The notes under the pieces: model-generated
Databases searched by the model: none
What the model was told of the DNA's origin: nothing
What the model saw: only the letters and a program-made list of their open reading frames with translations
Made by a program: the position numbers and the translations under genes
NCBI RefSeq assembly: GCF_000023225.1
Contig: NC_013173.1
Span: 243,501 to 307,500 of the forward strand
DNA length: 64,000 nt
Direction: 5' to 3'
Source: Desulfomicrobium baculatum DSM 4028
GTDB taxonomy: Bacteria > Desulfobacterota > Desulfovibrionia > Desulfovibrionales > Desulfomicrobiaceae
Shown here: positions 19,604-27,321 of the stretch, in pieces
Numbering within the stretch: the first letter of the stretch is position 1
Layout of the letters: each line of letters begins with the position of its first letter

Positions 19604-20623
19604 TTATGCAAAACATTTCTCGTGATCAAAGTTCACGCCCTCCCGCATGATGAAATACGCGGCCCGCGCAAGTTTGTGGGCCAAGGCGCTATGTGCGACC
19701 ATTCTGTTGCTTCTGGCCATCTTGCGGTCATACCATGAACGGCTTGCGTCGTCGTAACGCCTTGCGAGTTCTGCGACCTCTGAGAAAGCCCACGCCAAGT
19801 ACTTGTTTCCGTTCTTGGTGTTGCCTCGCCCCTTACGCTTACCGTTGCTAATCCAAGTGGACGGCACTTTCCGGCAATATGAGCTAAAATTGCCCGCCTT
19901 GGGGAAACGATCAATTGGACCGGTTTCCAACATGATCGTCAGACCGAGAATCACGCCTACTCCTGGCATGGAAAGCAGGGCCTTGTACGTCGGACGCAGT
20001 TCGATTCTCTCCTCGGCCTGCTTCTCGATCTTCTTTATCTGCCGCCCCAGGTAGTCGATGGTGTCTTTGCTGACTTCTCCGCAAAGCGCCAGATCCTCAT
20101 TGGCGACGCAAAGTGGTGCTACGTGATTTGTCTTAAGCTGTTTGATCTTGTTCACCGAAATCGAATGCCCGTTGTTTCTGGAGACAATACCTTTCAAACT
20201 GGTGATCAATGAAGTTCTTAAACGTACCAAGTGGCCGCGTTTACGCAATAAATCTCGGATCGGGCGTTCCGCTTTGGGATAGATGTACCCTTCAGGCAGG
20301 ACGCCGAGGCGAAGCATCTCGGCCAGCCAAGCCGCATCACTGGCGTCGTCGCTGTGCTTGAGCCCAGAATACTTCTGGATGGCCGCCGGATTGGCCAAAT
20401 GCACCCGATACCCTTCGTCCATCAAAGCATCGACGATCCAATACCAGTTAAAAGTCGACTCGATAGCAATTCCTTGGACCTGCTCTCGATAGGCAGCAAG
20501 CGGATGCAAAATTGCCTGGACATCGTTAGCAAGTTTTCGTTTTTCAATGATCTTTCCTGCACTATCGACCACAGACAAGAAATTTGAATTTGAATGCAAA
20601 TCGATTCCTGCGTATATAGCCAT
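19604..20623 (-). CDS. IS110-family transposase (DEDD)
   Basis: 339 residues, full length. The N-terminal RuvC-like domain has Asp in YAGIDLHSN, Glu in IAIESTFNWYW and the Asp pair in LKHSDDASDAAWLAEML. The C-terminal domain has LLSMPGVGVILGLTIM and FSSYCRKVPS. IS110 enzymes use a bridge RNA made from the element's own non-coding end. The only non-coding sequence upstream is about 80 nt, so in this element the RNA may lie downstream of the gene, as in the IS1111 subgroup. There the IS3 element has inserted 41 nt after the stop codon, perhaps cutting that region. Confidence 0.9.
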   Translation of the reverse strand: MAIYAGIDLHSNSNFLSVVDSAGKIIEKRKLANDVQAILHPLAAYREQVQGIAIESTFNWYWIVDALMDEGYRVHLANPAAIQKYSGLKHSDDASDAAWLAEMLRLGVLPEGYIYPKAERPIRDLLRKRGHLVRLRTSLITSLKGIVSRNNGHSISVNKIKQLKTNHVAPLCVANEDLALCGEVSKDTIDYLGRQIKKIEKQAEERIELRPTYKALLSMPGVGVILGLTIMLETGPIDRFPKAGNFSSYCRKVPSTWISNGKRKGRGNTKNGNKYLAWAFSEVAELARRYDDASRSWYDRKMARSNRMVAHSALAHKLARAAYFIMREGVNFDHEKCFA

Positions 20624-20624
20624 T

Positions 20625-20700
20625 GGACACCTCCGATACGAGTGTTTGCCAACTCCTATATAGCAGAGGAATCGGTCACCTGCTATTTTCGGAGGTGTCC
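20625..20700. repeat. Inverted repeat upstream of the IS110 transposase
   Basis: GGACACCTCCGA (20625-20636) and TCGGAGGTGTCC (20689-20700) are perfect 12-bp inverted repeats, 52 nt apart. They begin 1 nt before the transposase start codon. Between them is an inner pair TAGCAG and CTGCTA. Likely the subterminal end structure of the IS110 element, or a structured leader. Confidence 0.75.
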
Positions 20701-20739
20701 TTTTGTATGGTTATCAGATCTTGAATCTTGAACAGTTCC

Positions 20740-20912
20740 GTTTCTTTCAAATGACCTAGACTCGGCATTCGGCTTTTCAACAATTCAAGGTTCAAGATCT
20801 GACCCCAGCCTTCTGTGACCCCAGCCTTCTGCGTTTCTTTCAAATGACCTAGACTCGGCATTCGGCTTTTCAACAATTCAAGGTTCAAGATCTGACCCCA
20901 GCCTTCTGTGAC
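20740..20912. repeat. 93-bp direct tandem repeat containing the TTCAAGATCTGA motif
   Basis: Two copies with period 93 (20740-20832 and 20833-20912, the second slightly shorter). Each runs from GTTTCTTTCAAATGACC through CAATTCAAGGTTCAAGATCT to CAGCCTTCTGTGAC. An inverted single motif lies at 20714-20732. The open frame on the minus strand across it only repeats an internal peptide and is not a gene. Confidence 0.85.
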
Positions 20913-21128
20913 GACATCGCCAGGAATGCCTTCCTGGCCGTCCTCCGGCAGAGGTCGCGCAGGTTCAATGCGCTTTGCCACGCCTACTGCCTGATGACCT
21001 GACCTGTCGGGATACGGCGAATCCCCCTTGAAAGATCCGTCAGCGGTGGCAGGGGCCCTGCCGGCGTTCTCCACCTTGCGGCACCAGCGTCCGGGCCGGC
21101 GGTGATACGCGGTTGAAGGGGCCTCCCC
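20913..21128. other. Intergenic region at the right edge of the island
   Basis: About 215 bp after the tandem repeat, GC-rich, leading to the end of the LysR gene. No gene, terminator or repeat was recognised in it. Confidence 0.4.
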
Positions 21129-22073
21129 TCAGCAGCATCGTTTTCCTCTTCCGCCGGCTACGGGTATCGAATGTGCGCCCATCGGGGGGATTCCAAATTC
21201 CTCCCGCACAAGCTCCATGAACGCTGCCAGGGGCGGGGAAAGCCATTTTTCCTTGTGGTGAAGCATCAGGACCGCCGTCTCGAGCCGGGGCCCGGCCCAG
21301 GGCAGGATTTTCAACTCACCGCGTTCGATTTCACCTTTCACCGCAAACCCCGGAAGAATGGAAACGCCGCCGCCCTCGAGCACGCACCCGCGCAAGGCGG
21401 CAGCGCTGGAGAACTCCAGTCCGGGTGCCGTTTCGACGCCGCTCTCCTCGAGCAGCCCTTCGAACAGGACCCGGTAGGAGCAGTCGGCCTTGGACAGGAC
21501 CAGGGTCTCCCCTGCAAGGTCCTCGGCGCGGACCGCGGCCAGTCCTGCGAGTCGATGACCGGGACCGCAGACCAGCGCGAGGGACTCCACGGACAGCGCC
21601 TCGACCACGAGATCCTTCCCGGACACGGAGTCCGCCATGAGGAAGGCCAGATCCGTCAAGCCGCCCCGCAGATCCCTGTCCAGCCCCTCCGACGCGCAGG
21701 CGGTAAAACTCAACGCCATCCGGGGAAAGCGCTGACGCATGGCGCGGATGGCTGCACCCAGACGGTAGGCGCAAAGGGACTCCGGAACCCTTACGGAAAT
21801 GCTACCGCGCGACTCACCTTCCCCGCAGACCCAGGCACGCGTCTCGTCCTCCAGGTCCACCATGCGCCGGGCATAGTCCAGCAGGCGACGCCCCGGCTCC
21901 GTGAGTACGATCCTGCGCCCGAGCCGCTCGAACAGGCGCACGCCCAGATCTTCCTCCAGGGCCGCGATACGCGCGGACACGGTGGACTGTGCCGTGTGCA
22001 GTTCGTCGCTGGCGCGGTGAAAGCTCTGCAGGCGAGCAACGACCACAAATGTCTTCAGGTCTCGAAGCTCCAT
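21129..22073 (-). CDS. LysR-family transcriptional regulator
   Basis: 314 residues. N-terminal winged helix-turn-helix (ELRDLKTFVVVARLQSF, then ASDELHTAQSTVSARIAALE) and a C-terminal periplasmic-binding-like co-inducer domain (about 90-295). It is divergent from a C-GCAxxG-C-C protein gene with 130 bp between the starts, so that gene is the likely target. The effector is unknown. An inverted repeat of LysR type lies between the two genes. Confidence 0.92.
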   Translation of the reverse strand: MELRDLKTFVVVARLQSFHRASDELHTAQSTVSARIAALEEDLGVRLFERLGRRIVLTEPGRRLLDYARRMVDLEDETRAWVCGEGESRGSISVRVPESLCAYRLGAAIRAMRQRFPRMALSFTACASEGLDRDLRGGLTDLAFLMADSVSGKDLVVEALSVESLALVCGPGHRLAGLAAVRAEDLAGETLVLSKADCSYRVLFEGLLEESGVETAPGLEFSSAAALRGCVLEGGGVSILPGFAVKGEIERGELKILPWAGPRLETAVLMLHHKEKWLSPPLAAFMELVREEFGIPPMGAHSIPVAGGRGKRCC

Positions 22074-22094
22074 GTATCCTCCCGTTTCGGAAAA

Positions 22095-22111
22095 TCGATC
22101 GGTGCGATCGA
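22095..22111. promoter_or_regulatory. Candidate LysR operator
   Basis: TCGATCGGTGCGATCGA is a perfect 7-bp inverted repeat with a 3-nt centre and fits the T-N11-A form of LysR sites. It lies 21 nt upstream of the LysR gene start and 92 nt upstream of the divergent gene. A further TTCGATC half-site follows at about 22126. Confidence 0.6.
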
Positions 22112-22203
22112 AAAAAATCGCTGGATTCGATCATAATTCGTATTAAATCGGATTTCCAGATCGTTAACGCAAACCAGTCGGAAATCAAACACGGAGAGAG
22201 ATC

Positions 22204-22689
22204 ATGCATCCATCACAAGTTGAAGAACGCACTTACGAAATTTTTCAGAGCGGCATGCACTGTGCCGAGGCCGCCCTCGGCGCGCTGCTTGAAAGCGAGG
22301 GACACGACAGGGAGAGTCTGGGCAGGGCCGCCAGCGCCTTCGGCGCAGGTGTGGGCAGAAGCAGAGAGGAACTTTGCGGTGCCCTTTCGGGCAGCCTCAT
22401 CGCCCTGGGGATCCTGCGCGGCCGCAGCGCTCCGGAGGAATCATGGGACACCGTGGCGGCCATGGCCAAGGATTTTCGTGAGCGTTTCCAGAGCATGCAC
22501 GACTGCACCGCCTGCGGCGAACTCCTGGCGAATTTCGGCCCCCAGGAGAACATGGAGAAGTGCAAACGGCTGACGGCCAGAGCCGCGGGCATGATGCGCG
22601 AGATCATGGACCGGGACGCGGCGGATATAGCTCCGCTGTCCTGCGGCTGCTGCGCATGCGCCGCGAAGCCCTGCGGGGCCGGTGCATGA
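22204..22689 (+). CDS. C-GCAxxG-C-C family redox-type protein
   Basis: 161 residues. The conserved cysteine pattern of the family is visible: MHCAEAALGAL, the glycine-rich FGAGVGRSREELCGALSGSL, HDCTACGEL and CKRL, then an extra cysteine-rich tail (LSCGCCACAAKPCG). The family is small, soluble and probably redox-active, but its reaction is not known. The cysteine-rich tail could bind metal. It is divergent from the LysR gene, which probably controls it. Confidence 0.82.
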   Translation: MHPSQVEERTYEIFQSGMHCAEAALGALLESEGHDRESLGRAASAFGAGVGRSREELCGALSGSLIALGILRGRSAPEESWDTVAAMAKDFRERFQSMHDCTACGELLANFGPQENMEKCKRLTARAAGMMREIMDRDAADIAPLSCGCCACAAKPCGAGA

Positions 22690-23058
22690 AGGCCTGACAG
22701 GGCGCTCCGGATACCTCCCGGTCCGCCTCAACCGGGATCGCCGGCGGAAGCGCTCCGACCCTGTCCGGGACCTGGCCGCAACGCCGGTCCCGGACAGGCG
22801 CTTCCCGTCGAGAACGCCGCCGCGCGGGTCCTCGAGCGGATCGCACCCGCCGGGATCAGAACTCGACGCAAGGGTCGACCTCGGTCTGCACATGAGTGAT
22901 CCTTGATCTCTCTTGGCCTTCTGAACTCTTTGGCTACCATCCAGAAAAAGGGCTCAGGGTTACCTTTGGCCTTTCTGCCACGAAGACCGCAGGAAAAACC
23001 GCAAATAGGTTGGCATGTAATTTCTGCTGACCTATTTGCGTATGCGCTACTGAAAGGT
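22690..23058. other. Intergenic region without a gene
   Basis: About 370 bp. The first 200 are GC-rich with no usable frame; the rest holds the hairpin at 23000-23040, which ends 18 nt before the PfpI stop codon on the other strand. Nothing else was recognised. Confidence 0.45.
23000..23040. repeat. Hairpin with GTAATTT loop, copy 2
   Basis: A 16-bp stem (CGCAAATAGGTTGGCA with its partner, two G-T pairs) around a TGTAATTTC loop. It keeps the loop and the TGCTGACCT strand of the copy at 15013-15047, while the stem base is changed on both sides. It lies close to the 3' end of the PfpI gene. Confidence 0.75.
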
Positions 23059-23580
23059 CTATTTCGCGGCCTGTGCTATGATGGCGCGGCAAAATGCAGG
23101 CAGATCATCAGGCTTTCGTGCGGATATCTGATTCCGGTCCACGACAACTTCCTTATCCACCCACGTAGCGCCCGCGTTGGCCAGGTCGTCCTTGATGCCG
23201 GGGGTGGATGTGCAGGTGAAGCCTTTCATGATCCCTGCGGAGATCGGAATCCATCCGCCGTGGCAGATGTGGGCGACTATTTTCCCGGCTTCGTGCATTT
23301 CGCGAGTGAGTTCCAGGACCTTGGGGTCACGTCTGAGTTTGTCGGGGGCGAACCCGCCGGCAATGACCAGCAGGTCGAAGTCCCTCGCCTGCTGATCCGC
23401 TATGGCGGCAGTGGATTTGAAGGGATACCCGTTTTTGCCGGTGTAGACGACTCCCGCCTGAGGCCCGGCGACGACCACTTCGGCGCCTTCTTCGATCAGG
23501 CGGTAGTATGGGTAGAGAAGTTCCATGTCTTCATAGATGTCATCCACAAACATCAGGACTTTCTGGTCTTTTAATTTCAT
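23059..23580 (-). CDS. DJ-1/PfpI family protein
   Basis: 173 residues, one domain. The nucleophile elbow AHICHGGWIPISAG carries Cys106 followed by His, and the acidic partner lies near the N-terminus (DIYEDMEL). The family includes proteases, deglycases and glyoxalases of the stress response; the substrate cannot be told from sequence. Monocistronic. Confidence 0.88.
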   Translation of the reverse strand: MKLKDQKVLMFVDDIYEDMELLYPYYRLIEEGAEVVVAGPQAGVVYTGKNGYPFKSTAAIADQQARDFDLLVIAGGFAPDKLRRDPKVLELTREMHEAGKIVAHICHGGWIPISAGIMKGFTCTSTPGIKDDLANAGATWVDKEVVVDRNQISARKPDDLPAFCRAIIAQAAK

Positions 23581-23668
23581 TTTGGACTCCGGTGGGTTAA
23601 CGGATGATGCGCATAGAGGAAACAGTTTGCCTGTCCCCGTATCTGACTGTTGAAAAATTCAAAATTCG

Positions 23669-23793
23669 CAGGCCGTTCAAAAATGGTGAGATGCAAGGAA
23701 GCGAAAAAAGCCAGGACGCGCAGTGTATTGCTCATACATAAGCGGTCTGGCTTTTTCCGCTGACGCCGCAGATCGCCGTTTTTCAACGGCCTG
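23669..23793. repeat. Long imperfect hairpin element (GGTGAGATGC type), copy 1
   Basis: 125 bp. The ends CAGGCCGTT and AACGGCCTG pair perfectly; inside, AAAAA/TTTTT and AAAAAGCCAG/CTGGCTTTTT pair, with the conserved strand GGTGAGATGCAAGG. The apex contains GTATTGCTCATAC. A relative with changed but still pairing bases is at 40676-40796. Confidence 0.75.
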
Positions 23794-23858
23794 ATATCCC
23801 AATCTTGCGCTGCATGTCCATGTCATGGCTTGGGTTGAGCCCTGCTACAGGAAAAGGG

Positions 23859-25112
23859 CTACTCATGTATGGTCCCTTCCGCTAATGCGAAGCGGTGCCT
23901 GAGCTCCTCCATTTCCCGCTTTGTCACGCCGTGCCCGGCGAAATGCTCTGGCCAGCCTGCGACCGTTTCCCGCATCTCTTCCCAGATTCTTCGTGCCTCA
24001 CGTTCGCTGAGTCCAAAGGGCCGGACGTCACTCAGGATATTGGACCGTGTGGCCGCGCGGCCTTCCAGTCCGCAGCGCAGGGACAGGTCCCATTGCCTGA
24101 AGCGGATGGAGGAGGGCACCAGGTCGTAGGCCGGGGTCATGGCGATGGCTTTGCGTGAGACGAAAAAGGCGTGGTTGCGCAGGTGGTCGTCCCGGTTCGA
24201 ACACAGGGCGTTGAAAGCCATGCGGCGGAATATCTCCGGGCCGCAGTCCGCGTCGCCGAGCCTGCGGGCCTGTTCGGCCAGGTTCTGATAGCTGCCCCAG
24301 TCGCCGTCTTCCTTGGCCCCCGTCACCGTGAAGCCCGAAATGACGTGCCGCGAGCCGCCGTTCAGGCGGTCGAAGCGCCCGACCAGCAGGACGAAATGCC
24401 CGTCCAGTTCCATCAGCCGTGTCGATGCGACCGTGATGCCGCAGCGTGCGGCCAGGGTCATGGTCGCGTGCTCGACTACGGGTTCGCGCCACGGGTCCCC
24501 GCGTTTGGAGAATTTGGCGATCCAGGACGCCCCGTCCAGGGTGACCATGGCCTTGGGCCTGGCGCCGCCCAGGGACAGGCTGGAGGCGAGGGCCGCCAGG
24601 AACGCGTCTTCAGGCATGCCGCTTCGCACGGCATCGAGCTCCTCGTCGTCCTCGACCTCATCGACGCGGGCGACGATGGCCGCCACCCGCCACAAATCTT
24701 CGGGCACCATGCAGAACGCATCGCCCGTGGCCCAGGGAGCCAGGGACGCCGGACCATCCGGCGTGGGGCCGAAGGCCAGGGCGCCCATGCGCTGCGGGTG
24801 ATGGGCCGCCGTCAGAACTTCGAATTCGCTCAGCGTTCCGGGGGCCAGGCCAGCCATGAGTCCCAGCACTTTGCGACCCCAGCGGTCCGGGGCGGCGTCG
24901 CGCAGGGCGCTGAAAAGGGTGTTTGCGGAAAACTCCATGTCGGCCAGGGGCATCCGGGCCGGATCGAGGGGAATGGCGTCTGGCCGCTCAAGATACCGGC
25001 GGCCGTAGCGGAAGAAATATGCCCGGTCCACATGCCGGAGCAGCCCCGCAGGAACGTAGTCCATGCCGGGCAGGCGGATGAAGACCACGGCCCGCTCAGA
25101 AGTCGAGGTCAT
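23859..25112 (-). CDS. HipA-family Ser/Thr kinase toxin
   Basis: 417 residues. HipA N-terminal and catalytic regions: ASSLSLGGARPKAMV (nucleotide loop), WIAKFSKRGD (lysine), FNALCSNRDDHLRNHAFF (catalytic loop) and MTPAYDLVPSSI (metal-binding Asp). HipA kinases phosphorylate aminoacyl-tRNA synthetases or other targets and arrest growth. Its start overlaps the HipB-like gene by 17 bp, the usual HipBA order, so the pair is probably a type II toxin-antitoxin system. Confidence 0.87.
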   Translation of the reverse strand: MTSTSERAVVFIRLPGMDYVPAGLLRHVDRAYFFRYGRRYLERPDAIPLDPARMPLADMEFSANTLFSALRDAAPDRWGRKVLGLMAGLAPGTLSEFEVLTAAHHPQRMGALAFGPTPDGPASLAPWATGDAFCMVPEDLWRVAAIVARVDEVEDDEELDAVRSGMPEDAFLAALASSLSLGGARPKAMVTLDGASWIAKFSKRGDPWREPVVEHATMTLAARCGITVASTRLMELDGHFVLLVGRFDRLNGGSRHVISGFTVTGAKEDGDWGSYQNLAEQARRLGDADCGPEIFRRMAFNALCSNRDDHLRNHAFFVSRKAIAMTPAYDLVPSSIRFRQWDLSLRCGLEGRAATRSNILSDVRPFGLSEREARRIWEEMRETVAGWPEHFAGHGVTKREMEELRHRFALAEGTIHE

Positions 25113-25437
25113 CGCTCACCTCCGTTGTGACGCGTCGCGGCAGCCTGCTCACGGCCATGGCCCTGCCCACGGGGTCGGATTCCAGGGACGCCATGCCGCC
25201 AAGCTGGTCATCGAGCTGCAAGACCCACAGGACATGGGCCAGCACCCCGAGAGAAACCCCAGGGTGCCCGTTTTCCAGGCGGCGGATGGTCTCGCGCGTG
25301 GTCATGGTGCGCGCGGCCAGATCCTGCATGCTTAAGGCCCGCAGTTTCCGGGCGGCGCGAATGTTGCGCCCCAGGCGCTCAAGATTGGCGGCGGGGCTCC
25401 CCGGCAGGTCGTGTGCGGACGTTTTTTTGGGTGACAT
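25096..25437 (-). CDS. HipB-like antitoxin / XRE-family regulator
   Basis: 113 residues. A Cro/C1-type helix-turn-helix at about 18-80 (LGRNIRAARKLRALSMQDLA, then TTRETIRRLENGHPGVSL). Such proteins bind HipA and repress the operon. No ribosome site is clear before the ATG. A TATATA run just upstream (25442-25451, CATATATATG) could be the -10 element, in which case the message would be nearly leaderless. Confidence 0.82.
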   Translation of the reverse strand: MSPKKTSAHDLPGSPAANLERLGRNIRAARKLRALSMQDLAARTMTTRETIRRLENGHPGVSLGVLAHVLWVLQLDDQLGGMASLESDPVGRAMAVSRLPRRVTTEVSDDLDF

Positions 25438-25642
25438 GCATCATATATATGTCTTTGTGCGTTTCTATGCAATATGAATCACTCATTTCGTCGGTAGTGA
25501 TTGGACGCCCTTTTTCTTCTTGGGTAATCTTTTCAAGTCGTCATTTATGGCGAAAAACGTACAAATCAGGGGCGGATGTCGTCATTTTTTACGATATGCG
25601 AATTCCAATCAGAAAAGGTGGCAGGTCAAGCGATGACTCCCC

Positions 25643-26170
25643 CTATTTATTCTTGCCTTTTCCTTTACCCTGGCCGTCAGCCTGACCTGTGGGCATGGGG
25701 CGGTCGTCCTGGCCTCCGCCGTGTTTTTTACCCTTTTCGCCTGAATACGAGGCCCCGCCTTTTCCATGGTCGTTGCCTTTTCCGGATCGATCCGTGCTGT
25801 ACCCGAAATCCCCGTTCTTGAGGGCGTGGAATTCCGCAGACCCCGGCTTGATGCCCAGATCCTTGGCGATGACGCCCCAGCCCTGTCCCTTGTTGGCGCG
25901 GTACTGGTTCATGATTCTGTCCCGGCTCAGGCCGGTCCAGCGTCCGATTTGCAGGACCATGAACGCGTCGGCCAGACTGCCGGTGGTGCCCATGATGAGT
26001 TCCACATCGGAGTACGGCACGCCGAAATGGGAGCCGACGCTGGTGACGACGCCGTGGCGATCGGCCCCTGCCTGGACATTCAGGTTGTTAAGAAATGTAT
26101 CCAGACCGTCGGCCATGGCCGGTCCGGCGCAGAACAGCAGAATGCAAAGTGAAAGCGCGAATCTCTTCAT
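25643..26170 (-). CDS. Secreted protein of unknown function with Gly/Lys-rich tail
   Basis: 175 residues. Clear signal peptide (FALSLCILLFCAGPAMA), a helical middle domain (about 25-115, with WGVIAKDLGIKPGSAEFHAL) and a tail of about 50 residues that is almost entirely Gly, Lys, Asp, Ser and His. The middle motif is recurrent in proteins of sulfate reducers and related bacteria, without assigned function. AAGGAG lies 7 nt before the ATG. The polar tail might bind metal or nucleic acid; this is a guess. Confidence 0.75.
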   Translation of the reverse strand: MKRFALSLCILLFCAGPAMADGLDTFLNNLNVQAGADRHGVVTSVGSHFGVPYSDVELIMGTTGSLADAFMVLQIGRWTGLSRDRIMNQYRANKGQGWGVIAKDLGIKPGSAEFHALKNGDFGYSTDRSGKGNDHGKGGASYSGEKGKKHGGGQDDRPMPTGQADGQGKGKGKNK

Positions 26171-26274
26171 GAGGTTACTCCTTGGTAAAAATCGTGGATC
26201 GGAAATCTTGCTGATGCAGCCTTCTTCATAAGGCCTGGATGGTGCGCAGGCAATGCCGATGATTCAGACGTCCC

Positions 26275-27321
26275 CTATGCGGTGGACTGGGCGCTTAAAA
26301 TTTCCAGCACCCGGTCCGCGACCCGCTGCGCAGGAAGATTCTCCAGGCAGGCGTGATCTTTTCGCGCGCAGGTGTTCTGGTTGCAGGGGCGACAGGGCAG
26401 GTCTTCGAAGATGTCCTGGTGCTGCTCGGACGGAAAGCGCCAGCCGGAGCTTGTCGCGCCCAGGATGGTCAGCGTGGGCGTGTTCACGGCCACGGCGAAA
26501 TGACGCGGGCCGGAACAGTTGCCGATATGCAGTCGGGCCAGCGATTGCACCGCCGCCATCTGGCGCAGGCCGATGACCGTGTCCGGAAAGACGCAGGCCT
26601 CGGGGGCGGGGCAATGCGCAAGCACTTCGCGGGCCATGTCCGCCTCGCCCGGCCCGTAGAGGATGAGGAAACGCAGATCGGGCCGCGTGGCATGAACCTG
26701 CCCGATCATGGCTCCGTAATGACGGGCCGGCCAGAGGCGGGTGGAGCGGCGGTGGGTCGGGTCCAGGGTGATGTACTGCCCCGGGGCGAGCCCGAATCCG
26801 GCCAGATACTCCGTGGCCCAGGCCGTTTCGTCGGCGGTCAGGAAGATTTCCGGGGCCTGGCCCTGCCAGGCGATGCCGAGCGGGGCCAGGATGCTGGCCC
26901 GGTAGCTGCCGGAGTAGCCATGCACGGGTTTGGACCAGTGGGTGTAGAGCAGACGGTTGTACCAGGGCGGCGGGTAGGACAGCCGAACCTGGGCGCGGCT
27001 CATGAGGGTCACGAAGCGGCAGCGCGGCAGCTGCTGGAAATCCACGATCAGATCGTAGTTTTCGCGGGCAATGCGGGCATAGAATTTCAGTTCGGCCCAA
27101 AAGTTGGGCAGCTCTTTTTTGTTCAGCGCCCAGATTTTCCGCACATGCGGATTGTTTTCAAGCACCGGGGTGCATTTCTTTTCGGTGAAGACGTCGATGG
27201 CCGCATCCGGGTAGCGCTCATGCAGGAGGCGGATGGACGGCGTGGTCAGCAGCACGTCCCCGATCTGGCGCAGTTGGCAGACAAGGATGCGTTTGGGCTT
27301 GAACGTGGCAAGATCGGTCAT
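26275..27321 (-). CDS. Glycosyltransferase family 9 (heptosyltransferase-like)
   Basis: 348 residues. N-terminal ILVCQLRQIGDVLLTTPSIR and the C-terminal GNCSGPRHFAVAVNTPTLTI motif are typical of ADP-heptose:LPS heptosyltransferases of family GT9. It would add a heptose or related sugar to the LPS core at the inner face of the membrane. Last of three minus-strand glycosyltransferases, overlapping the previous one by 4 bp. Confidence 0.9.
   Translation of the reverse strand: MTDLATFKPKRILVCQLRQIGDVLLTTPSIRLLHERYPDAAIDVFTEKKCTPVLENNPHVRKIWALNKKELPNFWAELKFYARIARENYDLIVDFQQLPRCRFVTLMSRAQVRLSYPPPWYNRLLYTHWSKPVHGYSGSYRASILAPLGIAWQGQAPEIFLTADETAWATEYLAGFGLAPGQYITLDPTHRRSTRLWPARHYGAMIGQVHATRPDLRFLILYGPGEADMAREVLAHCPAPEACVFPDTVIGLRQMAAVQSLARLHIGNCSGPRHFAVAVNTPTLTILGATSSGWRFPSEQHQDIFEDLPCRPCNQNTCARKDHACLENLPAQRVADRVLEILSAQSTA

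Noticed and set aside
20676..21074. 132-codon frame with a repeated internal peptide
   Set aside because: The repeat in the peptide only reflects the 93-bp DNA repeat.
22204..22689. Selenoprotein in the C-GCAxxG-C-C gene
   Set aside because: The frame has no in-frame UGA before its stop codon and the cysteines are ordinary codons.
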